Made by a program: the position numbers and the translations under genes. Positions 40,475 through 50,700 of a DNA stretch of 64,000 nt are shown here, one piece after another (positions within the stretch are counted from its first letter, which is position 1; every line of letters starts with the position of its first letter). The DNA is from DASXRU01 sp034665305 (lineage in GTDB: Bacteria > Acidobacteriota > Blastocatellia > Pyrinomonadales > Pyrinomonadaceae), in assembly GCA_034665305.1 (NCBI GenBank), contig JAXDFZ010000010.1, positions 1-64,000 on the forward strand, written 5' to 3'. Below the pieces are notes generated by a model. That model did no database searches and had not been told where the DNA came from. It worked only from the letters and a program-made list of their open reading frames with translations.

Positions 40475-40942
40475 ATGGGTTCGCGGCGTAAGGCGCGTGA
40501 ATGCGCCTTGCAAATGCTCTTTGCGGCTGATGTTTCCGAGGCGCGCGCCGATGAACTGGTGCGCACCTACTGGGTGGAACTTTGCGATGCCGAGTTGGAA
40601 GAACCGGCGCGCGAGTTTGCCACGCGACTGGCGATCGGCACCCTCGCGAACGTGACGGCACTCGATGAGCGCATACGCTCGCGCGCCGAACACTGGCGCA
40701 TTTCGCGCATGGCTATTGTCGATCGCAACGTGCTGCGACTCGCCGTCTACGAATTCCTGCACGAACCCACTCCGCGCACCGTCACCATCAACGAGGCTTT
40801 GGAGATCGCTCGCCGCTTTTCCACTTACGAAGCCACCCAATTCATCAACGGCATCCTGGACGCCATCAAGCGGGATTTGGACGAAGAATTTCCGCAGCAG
40901 ATCATTCCCGGCGCTGAACAACTGGAAGAAGACGAGGAATAG
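40475..40942 (+). CDS. nusB: Transcription antitermination factor NusB
   Basis: 155 residues. The all-helical NusB pattern is clear: RRKARECALQMLFAAD, WRISRMAIVDRNVLRLAVYE and TINEALEIARRFSTYEATQF with INGILDAI. NusB binds boxA RNA with NusE to form antitermination complexes during rRNA synthesis. Acidic C-terminus (EQLEEDEE). Downstream of ribH. Confidence 0.95.
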   Translation: MGSRRKARECALQMLFAADVSEARADELVRTYWVELCDAELEEPAREFATRLAIGTLANVTALDERIRSRAEHWRISRMAIVDRNVLRLAVYEFLHEPTPRTVTINEALEIARRFSTYEATQFINGILDAIKRDLDEEFPQQIIPGAEQLEEDEE

Positions 40943-41082
40943 TTTTGGGTTTCGGTTTCGAGTTCGGAAATCTCGGCTCGCAAACTTGAGTACCTAAACC
41001 GGGTCAGCAAGAACGGAAGCATCGGCGTATTACTCATAACCATAACTCATAACCCGAAACTCGAAACTCGAAACTTTCTTCC
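40943..41082. repeat. Word-type inverted repeat before the CheA-like gene
   Basis: TTTCGGTTTCGAGTTCGG on the left faces AACCCGAAACTCGAAACTCG on the right, with TAACCATAACTCATAACC beside it. The 3' part is almost the same as the one before hisS at 62680-62708. Confidence 0.75.
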
Positions 41083-43128
41083 ATGAACGAACTACAGCGA
41101 CAATTCTTTGCGGAAGCTGAAGAACTGCTGGAAAGTTTGTTTCGCGCTTTGCAGCAACTCCGGCTGCGTCGATCCGAAGGGCGCATGCGGCGGGACCTTA
41201 CCGGACAGATCTTTCGTTACGTTCACACTTTGAAAGGCGCTGCGGGCGCTGCGGAGATGGAGCCGGTCAGGAATCTGGCCCACAAATTTGAGTCAGCGCT
41301 CGACGGTGTGCGAATTGGGCGCGTGCCGCTTAGCGATCCTTTGTTGGATACGTTTGAAGATGCCGCGTATGCGATCTCGGAAAATCTAGCGGTCGCCGAC
41401 GACCAGAAGCCGCCGGCAGAGACTGGTGACTTGCTGCAACGGCTGAGGGATTTTGCCGCCTCCGGCTCAGAAGAAAAAATGCCGTACCTGCTGGATGCGC
41501 GTTCGCTCTTGCCGGGAGACATCGCCGCCGCATTGAGCCGCTACGACGAAAGACATTTAGGCGAAGTTCTGGCAGAAGGCGCTCGCCTTTTTATTGTTTC
41601 CGCTAATTTTCCTTTGGCCGTTTTCGATGAGGAGTTTCGCGCCCTCAGTGCCCGTCTGGCGAAAGACGGAGAGATACTCGCCACCGTACCCGGAGCGCAA
41701 CTGGTAGGTTCCGGGGCCATCACTTTTCGATTGCTGTATGCGGCCAGCGGTGTGCCGGCGGATGGGTTGCGAGACACGATCGATCAGCCCGCAGTCACGG
41801 TTACTGAGTTAGAGCGTAGGCAGAATGCGCCGCCGCCTTCGACGACAGGGTCCACCTCAGATACCGGCGAGAGGGTCGCACCATCATCGCCCGTTGCGGA
41901 CACTGTCCGCGTGAGTTTGGCGGAGCTCGACGATTTGATTGCCAGAGCCAGCGAGTTGTTTCGCGAAACGATTAACACTTTCGAATCTCGCTCCGGCGAA
42001 AACGAGGACGACGCCGGCACTGAGATCAGGACGTCGCAGACAACGCGCATTCGTGAGCAATTCGTCGAACTGGAGAGTCGCCTGATTAAGTTGCGCATGG
42101 TGCCACTCGCTGCCACGTTTGAGCGGGCCGCGCGGGCCGGACGTTTGGCAGCGCGCGCTACCGGCAAAGAGGTGGTCATAGAGATCACCGGTGGTGAAGT
42201 GGCCATCGATAAGTCCCTGGCGGCCACCATTGCAGATCCTTTGATACATCTGGTGCGGAACGCGGTGGACCACGGCATCGAGTTTTCCGAGACGCGGATT
42301 GCTGCCGGCAAAAGTGGCGCGGGGCGCATTCAACTCTCGGCTGCGTCGGAGAGCAATCGCATCGAGATCTTCGTAACCGATGACGGGAGGGGAATAGAGC
42401 CGGCGCAGGTCGGCCGCGCGGCGGCGGAGCGCGAGATTATCGCTGACGCGTCGTCCGTTACTTTCGATCAGTGTCTGCGGCTTATTTTTCGTCCGGGGTT
42501 TTCCACGGCTGAGGCAGTTTCTGAAACTTCCGGGCGGGGCATCGGTTTGGAGATCGTGGATCGAGCAATGGCAGATGCGGGCGGCGAGGTTCGCGTGCGC
42601 ACGGATCCGGGAAAGGGAACAACGTTTCAGATGATCCTGCCGGCGACGTTGGCGCTGGTCGCGACGTTACTCGTGCGGGCCGAAAACAATTTCTATCATA
42701 TCGACGCCAGGTGCGTGGTCGATCAAGGTTCGCTTGCTGTGAACGGATCGGATTCTTTGCGAGCGGAATTTGAGTGGCGCGGCAAGGTTCTGCCGCGGAT
42801 CGAACTGAAGGATTTGCTGGGACAAACCAATGGGCAGAGTACTAATCCGGAAACTCAGCAGACGAAGAGTTTCATGGTTATTCGTAACCCGGCCGCGCCG
42901 GACCGCGATCAGGCAAATGATGCAACCACTGCGATGGCGGAACATACGGCATTGATTGTCGACAGCATCGAAGGGGAACATCAGGCGCTGGTGCGCAGCC
43001 TCGGCCGGCATGCGGCGCGCTGGCGCGGAATAGCCGGAGCGAGTGAATTGCGAGATGGATCTGTGGCCCTCGTGTTGGACCTAGGGAAGTTATTGGAATT
43101 GTCGTCCGAGGCAGGGATTGGTGCCTGA
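41083..43128 (+). CDS. CheA-like chemotaxis histidine kinase
   Basis: 681 residues. An Hpt domain at 1-110 with phospho-accepting His in YVHTLKGAAGAAEM; a middle domain around 130-250; then HATPase at about 330-530 with N box LIHLVRNAVDHGIE, G1 DDGRGI and G2 GRGIGLEIVDRAM; and a CheW-like domain (LVRAENNFYHIDARCVVDQG). It should autophosphorylate and pass phosphate to a response regulator, but no cheY, cheW or receptor gene is in the window. The CheA type is inferred from domain order; a non-motility pathway is possible. Confidence 0.9.
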   Translation: MNELQRQFFAEAEELLESLFRALQQLRLRRSEGRMRRDLTGQIFRYVHTLKGAAGAAEMEPVRNLAHKFESALDGVRIGRVPLSDPLLDTFEDAAYAISENLAVADDQKPPAETGDLLQRLRDFAASGSEEKMPYLLDARSLLPGDIAAALSRYDERHLGEVLAEGARLFIVSANFPLAVFDEEFRALSARLAKDGEILATVPGAQLVGSGAITFRLLYAASGVPADGLRDTIDQPAVTVTELERRQNAPPPSTTGSTSDTGERVAPSSPVADTVRVSLAELDDLIARASELFRETINTFESRSGENEDDAGTEIRTSQTTRIREQFVELESRLIKLRMVPLAATFERAARAGRLAARATGKEVVIEITGGEVAIDKSLAATIADPLIHLVRNAVDHGIEFSETRIAAGKSGAGRIQLSAASESNRIEIFVTDDGRGIEPAQVGRAAAEREIIADASSVTFDQCLRLIFRPGFSTAEAVSETSGRGIGLEIVDRAMADAGGEVRVRTDPGKGTTFQMILPATLALVATLLVRAENNFYHIDARCVVDQGSLAVNGSDSLRAEFEWRGKVLPRIELKDLLGQTNGQSTNPETQQTKSFMVIRNPAAPDRDQANDATTAMAEHTALIVDSIEGEHQALVRSLGRHAARWRGIAGASELRDGSVALVLDLGKLLELSSEAGIGA

Positions 43129-43133
43129 CGTGT

Positions 43134-45065
43134 CTACCTGATAGGAAAAATTTGGCGGCAACGTTGGGTGAGACACGTCTCCTCTAAGCGCTTTGTCTCA
43201 GCTTCAGAGAGTTTCCAGGCCTTCGCACGCGTCAACGCCTCCAAAAGATTGACCTGCAACATTGCTTGCCTGACGCCCTCGTCACTCTCGTTAGTACTCA
43301 ATACCGATTCGCGACCGCGCCAATCCTGCAGCCATCTATCCAGGCGTGCGGCAATCACCTTCTGGTCGCTCAAGTTTCCATGTTTCGAAAGCAGGTAAGC
43401 CGCGAGGCTGACTGTCTCCGGCTGATCAGACTGCAACATCTGCCGCAACAAATCTCCTATGCCCTCGGAGTAATAACCGTTCGTCAGATCGCTGAGAAAG
43501 GAAAACTCCTGGCCAGGCTGTAGCTCCGTCAACGCTTGATTGATTAAAGCCAGTCCGCGCTTTTCATCATATTTAGTGAGGTAGGCCAACACATTAGCGG
43601 GCGCGTCCGCATGCCATCTTTGCTGCCCGTTTTGATATAGATCCAACATCGATTGGTAGATCGCAGGACTCGCGTAACGCGCGGCCAACGCCGTCTTCTG
43701 TTTGAGCTGCCCGAAGTCAGCACCTTTCCTCATCTCTCCACTGATACGGATCTGTTCAAGCAAGGACTGATCTAACTCCGGCAACATCTCATCTTTCAGA
43801 GCCAGCAGAATCTCAGGATTCTGCAGCGGCACCGGGTTACGGATTTGCTCAATGATGAAAGGGCGAGCCTCTTCCGGCGACAATTCGAGGTAGCGCTGCA
43901 GGGCCGTCCGTTTGAGATCCGGGTTCGTGGCTGCCCTCTGCAAGATCTGTCTGATCGCGGGAGCGAGTGCCGGAGTGCGAATCTGTTCCCAATAAACCCG
44001 CAGCAGATACTCCTGACCAAATTCATTCAACTGCGGGAATTCCTGTAGCACCACGGCGCGGGCAATCTCGGAGGCTTGACCACCGGACGAGTTGGCGCGC
44101 GGCAAGCTCATCAGGATTGTCATCGCGGTCTCGCCGCGACTCTGTCCCTGTCGTTGGGGAAGGGTCGCCAACAGTTCGGCGACATAGCCACTCTGCAAAG
44201 CTTCCTTACGTAGTTGCTCGTCCTGAAACGTTGGGAATGGGCGTTCCTGAAACAAACGCAATCCGATTAGAGTTTGCACCAGATGATAGCCTGCGGGAGT
44301 CTTTAGATCGCGTAAGCCGGCCTCAAGCAGTTCGAGAAGAAGCTTTTGGTTTCGGGCCATGAAGAGTCCGAGGGAAATATTCTGGGAATAGTTTCCAGAG
44401 CGTCCGGTCTGATTCAGGAACCGGCGCGCTTTCTCTCGCGTGCTTGCGTCGCCGGTAAGGGAAGCAAGCTCTTCGGAGATGCGAGCTTCGTCCTGCCATG
44501 ATTTCGCCGCGTCAATTAACGCTGACAGGCGGCGAACTTCGGCCTCTTCTTCGGCCTCGCTCATGCTTTTGATTTCAAACCTGACTTCATTGGTCGTTAA
44601 CGAAAGCGCTGGACCAGGCGACATTGGATTATCGGAGCGAGTGACGCGGTTGGTTTTTACCCGAACTGCGTAGCGGCCGGGTTTATCGAAGCGAAACCAA
44701 TCGTTTAGCGGTAACTTGACGATCGTGGGAGTAGCAGAGAGTTTTCCCATGTTCATGTAATCAGGCGCGTAACGATTCCGGCCCGAGTACTGATCCAGCC
44801 AATTAAACGCGCCGGATGTGGGCGACAATATGACGTCATCAATCGGCGAGGCAGGTTTCGTGGTGGTGATGTTTAGTTGATAGCCTTCGCTGTTGCCGGT
44901 GAAGGACAGTACCAGCGTGATCGCCTCGCCCGCACGATAGACGGCTTTTCCGTCCTGCAGTGAAAGGTCGACGCGCACATCGCCATTGGGTGCCTGCGCC
45001 GGGACAGTCGCCGCGGCGGCACAGCAAATCACCAGCAGCAGGAAAAACCGCAACCTTGTGCTCAT
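43134..45065 (-). CDS. Secreted protein with sandwich domain and helical repeats
   Basis: 643 residues. Signal peptide (FFLLLVICCAAAATVPAQAP). Residues 25-165 form a beta-sandwich (DVRVDLSLQDGKAVYRAGEA, GRYAVRVKTNRVTRSDNPMS). The rest is made of alpha-helical repeats resembling HEAT-like units (LLELLEAGLRDLKTPAGYHL, TILMSLPRANSSGGQASEIA) to residue 640. No catalytic motif. Co-directional with the amidase gene 27 bases upstream, so likely co-expressed. Function unknown. Confidence 0.82.
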   Translation of the reverse strand: MSTRLRFFLLLVICCAAAATVPAQAPNGDVRVDLSLQDGKAVYRAGEAITLVLSFTGNSEGYQLNITTTKPASPIDDVILSPTSGAFNWLDQYSGRNRYAPDYMNMGKLSATPTIVKLPLNDWFRFDKPGRYAVRVKTNRVTRSDNPMSPGPALSLTTNEVRFEIKSMSEAEEEAEVRRLSALIDAAKSWQDEARISEELASLTGDASTREKARRFLNQTGRSGNYSQNISLGLFMARNQKLLLELLEAGLRDLKTPAGYHLVQTLIGLRLFQERPFPTFQDEQLRKEALQSGYVAELLATLPQRQGQSRGETAMTILMSLPRANSSGGQASEIARAVVLQEFPQLNEFGQEYLLRVYWEQIRTPALAPAIRQILQRAATNPDLKRTALQRYLELSPEEARPFIIEQIRNPVPLQNPEILLALKDEMLPELDQSLLEQIRISGEMRKGADFGQLKQKTALAARYASPAIYQSMLDLYQNGQQRWHADAPANVLAYLTKYDEKRGLALINQALTELQPGQEFSFLSDLTNGYYSEGIGDLLRQMLQSDQPETVSLAAYLLSKHGNLSDQKVIAARLDRWLQDWRGRESVLSTNESDEGVRQAMLQVNLLEALTRAKAWKLSEAETKRLEETCLTQRCRQIFPIR

Positions 45066-45091
45066 AAAAACCCGGCGGGAAAACGCTTTAC

Positions 45092-46915
45092 TCAGTCGAC
45101 CTTTGGATGCATCGTGTGCCAGTTGGTTGCATGCTCAAAAGCAAGCGCCACACGCAGCGGCGAAGCTTCGTCATACAACCGCCCGGTGAACATGATCGAC
45201 TGGGGCAATTTGTTTAGAAACCCGCAGGGAACGCAAACGGCGGGGTGGCCGGTCAGGTTTGTGACGAGCAGGCTGGCACTGCCGGGCGCGGGAGACACGA
45301 AAACGTCCCAGTTGGACATGAGTTTGTCCATCTCGCGCATCAGCAAAGTGCGCGCGCGTTGGGCCCGCAGGTATTCGACGGCGGGAATGAAACGGGAAGA
45401 GCGAAATGTGTTGGGCCAATCGCCGGGATCCTGCCCGGACAATTGATTGACGCCGCCGCTGCGCGTTAAGTCGTCGAAGGCGGCCGCCGCTTCGGCTACC
45501 AGGATTATGCGCAGGCTGGCGGTAGAAAACTTTGGCAACTCAATCGGTTGTAGAGTTGCTCCAGCGCTTTTCAGAGCAGCCAGCGCGTCGGAGTACAACG
45601 CGCGCCGCTGTTCCATTTGCTGTCGTTGCTGCTCGGTCGTTGGTTGAAAACCGGAGCCATCAAACTCGGTTTTCAAATAGCCAATGCGAAGTTTTTCCAG
45701 TGGCAAGTTTGGCAACCAGTTAAACGGGGCGTCGCCTACCGTGACGTCGCGATCGTCAGGGCCGTAAATCGCGTCGAGCGCCGCCGCACAATCTTCGACG
45801 CCGCGACAGATGGGACCAATCTTGTCCATGGTCCAACTAAGTCCCATGGCGCCATAACGGCTGACGCGGCCGTACGTCGGCCTGAGTCCCACGACGCCGC
45901 AGCGGGATGAAGGCGAAACGATCGAGCCCAGGGTTTCAGTTCCGATTGAGAAGCCAACCAGACCGGCGGCAGTTGCTGCAGCCGGGCCCGCTGACGATCC
46001 ACTTGAGCCGACACGATCTTCTTCCGGCTGCCAGGGATTGCGGGTGACGCCGCCAAACCATTTTCCTCCCTGGGCCAGCGCACCCATGGAAAGTTTCGCG
46101 ACCAGCACGGCGCCCGTCGCGCGCAGTCGCTCAATGACGGTGGCGTCATAGTCAATCATCTGCTCGCGATAAGGTTCGGCGCCCCAGGTGGTGCGAATTC
46201 CTTTAGTGGCAAATAAATCCTTGGCGCCCCAGGGAATTCCGTGCAACGGCCCGCGGTATTTGCCGCGCTTGATTTCCGCTTCCGCCGCGCTTGCCTGGGC
46301 CAGTGCTAAATCCTCAGTGAGCGTGACGACGCAGTTGAGTTTTGGGCCAAAGCGCTTGAGTCGCGCGAGGTACATTTTTGTCAGCTCGACGGGCGAAAGT
46401 TTCTTAGTGCGGATCAACTCAGCCAGTTGCGGCACAGTAGCGAACGCCAGATCTTCCACTGATGTGAACGCGGGAGCGGCTGTCTTGCTGAGCTTAAACT
46501 TGATCGCCTGGGGATTGAATTTCTTTCCCGGCAGCGCGGGATGAAACGCCGTGGCTGGTTCCGTATCGAGGGGGACATCGATCTTTCGCAGCGTTTCATA
46601 CCGTTCCAGGTTGGTGTTGACGTTTGAAAGCGCCATGGCTTCTTGCGCATCGTTGAACTCAATGCCGATCAGTTTTTCAGTGTTACGCAGCATTTCCTTC
46701 GTCACACGCAAAGCGGCGGGCGCCGGAGTTGGCGTCGGCGAAGCCACTGAGGTAGCGGAAGGCGCCGGCGTTTGGGCCATGGAAGCGGGAACAAAACCAG
46801 CCGCCGCAACTCCCGCAGCACCCAGCGCGGGGAGCAGCGTTACGAACGAACGGCGATTGAGAAGATCGCCATCGGGCTTACGAAGGGTGGTGACGCGTTT
46901 CTGTTTCTTCTTCAT
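45092..46915 (-). CDS. Tat-exported amidase
   Basis: 607 residues. The N-terminus carries twin arginines in NRRSFVTLLPALGAAGVAAA, a Tat signal. The amidase-signature triad is present: Lys in WGAKDLFATKG, cis-Ser in GSSGSSAGPAA and nucleophile Ser in ETLGSIVSPSSRCGVVGL. A Pro/Thr-rich segment and about 150 residues precede the amidase part. It would hydrolyse amides outside the cytoplasm; it is not a GatA because of the signal and lack of gat partners. It is between a SixA-like phosphatase and a secreted protein on the same strand. Confidence 0.93.
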   Translation of the reverse strand: MKKKQKRVTTLRKPDGDLLNRRSFVTLLPALGAAGVAAAGFVPASMAQTPAPSATSVASPTPTPAPAALRVTKEMLRNTEKLIGIEFNDAQEAMALSNVNTNLERYETLRKIDVPLDTEPATAFHPALPGKKFNPQAIKFKLSKTAAPAFTSVEDLAFATVPQLAELIRTKKLSPVELTKMYLARLKRFGPKLNCVVTLTEDLALAQASAAEAEIKRGKYRGPLHGIPWGAKDLFATKGIRTTWGAEPYREQMIDYDATVIERLRATGAVLVAKLSMGALAQGGKWFGGVTRNPWQPEEDRVGSSGSSAGPAAATAAGLVGFSIGTETLGSIVSPSSRCGVVGLRPTYGRVSRYGAMGLSWTMDKIGPICRGVEDCAAALDAIYGPDDRDVTVGDAPFNWLPNLPLEKLRIGYLKTEFDGSGFQPTTEQQRQQMEQRRALYSDALAALKSAGATLQPIELPKFSTASLRIILVAEAAAAFDDLTRSGGVNQLSGQDPGDWPNTFRSSRFIPAVEYLRAQRARTLLMREMDKLMSNWDVFVSPAPGSASLLVTNLTGHPAVCVPCGFLNKLPQSIMFTGRLYDEASPLRVALAFEHATNWHTMHPKVD

Positions 46916-46936
46916 TTATTCCCTGGTTTTGAAAGT

Positions 46937-47551
46937 CTACGGCTTGGTCATTGGGGTGCTCACCGGCACTGCTACTTTGCTCCCGTACCTCATTTTCACC
47001 AGGTCCGCCTTGCCGGCGCTATCGATGGTCAGCACATAAAGATTATCGTACTCAGTCTCGGGAATTATCGGCAGCTTTGGTCCGCCCAGCCCGTTAATGA
47101 TTTCCACCACGGTGGTGTTGTGACCGGCCACGAACACAACTTCGCCCGCGTGTTGCGCACGGATTTGGCTGACAATATCCGCGGAGTTCTTTGCCACGAC
47201 CTGTGTGATCGCAACCCCGAGCTTATCCGCCAAAGGTTTGACAGTCTGTTGCGTCCGCTTGTATTGGGTGGCGTAGATGGTTGTGATCTCAGCTTCGCCG
47301 AACATCCTCAAAATCTCCTGCGCGCGCGCGAGACCCGCCGGGCTCAAATCCGGATCGGGATTCGGGTTGGGATTGCCGGGCTCAAGGACTTTCTCCGCAT
47401 GGCGCACCAGAATCACGGTGGTCACCGCCCGCTTGCCGGAGGAAAAGTGACCGGAAGCCGGAACGACGCCGAGTAACAAAGAGAGCATCAGGGAAAAGAA
47501 CAACGTCATGATGGCGGCGCGAGATCCTGTCTTTTTGTTTGTCATAGGCAA
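46937..47551 (-). CDS. Secreted histidine-phosphatase-family protein
   Basis: 204 residues with a signal-type segment (AAIMTLFFSLMLSLLLGVVP). Phosphatase motifs: LVRHAEKVLEPGN (RHxxK, catalytic His), RTQQTVKPLADKLG and VFVAGHNTTVVEIINGL with the second His. The short size and motif order resemble SixA, but export suggests a phosphoester-hydrolysing role in the periplasm. The gene precedes the amidase, with 21 bases between them. Confidence 0.9.
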   Translation of the reverse strand: MPMTNKKTGSRAAIMTLFFSLMLSLLLGVVPASGHFSSGKRAVTTVILVRHAEKVLEPGNPNPNPDPDLSPAGLARAQEILRMFGEAEITTIYATQYKRTQQTVKPLADKLGVAITQVVAKNSADIVSQIRAQHAGEVVFVAGHNTTVVEIINGLGGPKLPIIPETEYDNLYVLTIDSAGKADLVKMRYGSKVAVPVSTPMTKP

Positions 47552-47757
47552 ATGTTTCTTAACCAGTTTGCAGCGTTCAGATTGGGCGCTTACGATAGCA
47601 TTGACGTGTCTTTAATTCGAGAATTTTCCCGCACTTTCGCGTCTACGCCGGGCGGCCGGAGGCCGGATGCAAACGGCCACGGAAGGTGCTAGTCTATTAA
47701 CTCAAAACTAGCGCGTCGAAAATCAATCAGAAATCTCTTAAATCCTTGAGGTAAGAT

Positions 47758-50700
47758 TTGGCTACACAGGTTAATCAAGATCTCTCCGCCGTCATCGCCG
47801 AAAATTTCGGGGCGAATGCGACCTACGTTGAAGGTTTGTTGAGCCGGTTTCGCAGCGATCCGGCATTGGTCGACGAATCCTGGCGGACTTACTTCACCGA
47901 ATTGCTCGGTGAACAGAATGCCGGGTCGCAGCCATCGCCTGCCGCCGCAGCGACGATAACTAAAGCGCCAACCCAACCGCAGGCTGACGGCGATGGACAT
48001 AAAGCCACGGCCGCGACTCCGGCCGCCGCGAAAGCTCCCGTCGCAAAAGCGGAAGTCACTTCGCAAAAAACAGTAGAACCCGCCGCTGACGCAGTCCCCA
48101 TCCGCGGCGCCGCGCTGAAGATCGTGGAGAATATGGAGGCCAGCCTCTCCGTTCCCACGGCCACGTCGCAACGGCGCATCCCGGTTAAACTCTTGGATGA
48201 GAACCGGCTCATCATTAACAAACATTTGCAGGAGAACTATGCCGGCAAAGCGTCTTACACACATCTGATTGCGTGGGCCATCCTGCGTGCCCTCGACGAA
48301 TTTCCCCAGCTCAACGACGGCTATGACTCGTCGTCAGGCAAGCCGGCGCGTATTCGGCGCGCGGCCGTGAACCTCGGCATCGCGATCGATTTGGAAAAGA
48401 AGGACGGCACCCGAACGTTGCTGGTGCCAAACATCAAGAACGCGGAAAAGCTTTCGTTCTCTGAGTTCCTTACAACTTATGATCGGACGATCAAGAACGC
48501 GCGGGAAGGCAAGCTGCAGGTTTCTGATTTCCAGGGCACGACGATCTCATTGACCAATCCCGGCACGCTCGGCACCGTTTCTTCGACCCCGCGGCTGATG
48601 GCGGGTCAATCCGCGATCATCGCGACCGGCGCGATCGAGTACCCGGCCGAATATCAGGCGATGGCGCCGGTAGCCCTTTCGCAACTGGGTATCAGCAAGG
48701 CGATCACGATCAGCAGCACGTACGATCATCGGATCATTCAGGGCGCGGAGTCAGGAGCTTTTCTGGCCCGGGTTCATGAACTGTTGCTCGGCAAAAACAG
48801 ATTCTACGATGACATTTTTGCCAACCTGGGGATCGCGCATACCCCAATGCGCTGGAACCTTGATCGGAACCCCTTCTTTCTCGGAGTCGATCAGACGCAC
48901 GAGCAGTCGATGCGCCAGGCGCGGGTGATGGAACTGATCAACGCCTATCGCGTGCGGGGCCACTTGATCGCCGACATCGATCCCTTGCATGCGATGCCGG
49001 TCCTCTATCACCCCGAGCTTGATATCGAAACCTATAATCTGACGATCTGGGATTTGGATCGCATCTTCGTAACCGGCGGATTGGGTGGAACGCAAACCGC
49101 GACGTTGCGGGAGATCCTTTACATTCTGCAGCGTGCTTATTGCGGCAAGGTGGGAATTGAGTACCGGCATATTCAGAGCAAGGAAGAGAAGCTCTGGCTA
49201 AGAGAAGAGATTCGCCGGGAGCTGGTCGATCCGCAACCGATAGAGCCGGAGATCCGGAAACAGATTCTTTGGAAACTAATATCCGCTGAACAATTCGAGC
49301 GTTTTCTCCACACGAAGTATTTGGGACAGAAGCGATTTTCCCTCGAAGGATGCGAAACGATCATCCCGCTCCTGGATCAATTGATCGAAGGTGCGGCCGG
49401 CCGCGGGGTTGACGACATCACGCTCGGCATGGCCCATCGCGGGCGGTTGAATGTGCTGGCAAATGTGATCGGGGATTTCAGCGACCGCATCTTCACATCG
49501 TTTGAAGGATCGGTGCATCCGGCGTTTCCCGCCGATGAAGGCGACGTCAAATATCATCAAGGCGCTGCGGGCGAACGCAAAACGGCCGACGCGCACAAGG
49601 TCAATTTAACGCTGTCGCCGAACCCGAGTCACCTGGAATTTGTTGATCCGGTGGTCGAAGGAATGGTGCGCGCCAAGCAGGACCAATTGCGCGGCGGCGG
49701 AGTACCGCGCGAGGAAGCGATCGATCAGGCGCTGCCGGTGCTGCTGCATGGCGACGCGGCCTTTGCCGGGCAAGGCATCGTGATGGAGACGTTGAACCTG
49801 GCGCAGTTGAAGGGTTATCGCACCGGCGGCACCATACACATCATCATCAATAACCAGATCGGCTTTACGACTTCTCCCGAAGCCGGTCGCTCCACAATTT
49901 ATTCAACCGACGTAGCGCGCATGACGCAGTTGCCGATTCTGCATGTGAATGGTGACGACCCGGATGCCGCCTATCGCGCGTTGCGCATCGCGCTGGGTTA
50001 CCGGCAGGAGTTCAACAAAGACGTCGTGCTGGACATCGTCGGCTTTCGCAAGCTGGGCCATAACGAAACAGACGAGCCGAGTTACACCCAGCCGTTAATG
50101 TATGCGCGCGTGAAGGCGCATCCCGGGGTGCGCGCCAAGTACGCAGAGCGTTTGATTCGCGAAGGGGTTATTGACGAAGCTGGTGTGCAGAAATTAGTCG
50201 ATGAACGAGTCAAGCGTTACGAGGAATCACAGGCGCGCGCAAAACAAATTGCCGCAGAACAGAAACCGGCGGCAAAACTAGCGGCACCCGTTGCGGAACT
50301 CGAAGGTTCAGAGATCGTACCAACGGGAGTCTCGGCCGAGACCATAAAAACAATCGGACATCAAATTGCTGTCGTGCCCCCCGGCTTCAATATAAATCCC
50401 AAAATGGTGGGCCAACTGGCGCGCCGCGCGAAGATGGGCGAGGGCACGCTCCCGCTGGATTGGGCATTTGCCGAAGCGGCCGCCTTCGGCTCGCTCGTGC
50501 TGGATGGCACGCACGTGCGATTGAGCGGACAGGATTCGGGACGCGGCACCTTCAGCCAGCGTCACGCGGTTTTATACGACACCCAAACAGGAAAAGCGTG
50601 GACGCCCCTGGGCGAACTGACTTCACCGAACAATCCGAGCGCGCGCTTCGAAGTTTTTGACAGCTCGCTTTCGGAGGAAGGCGTGCTGGGTTTCGAGTAC

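Noticed and set aside
6494..41082. Word arrays as CRISPR arrays
   Set aside because: Words are short, imperfect, immediately repeated without spacers, inverted across the centre, and there are no cas genes.
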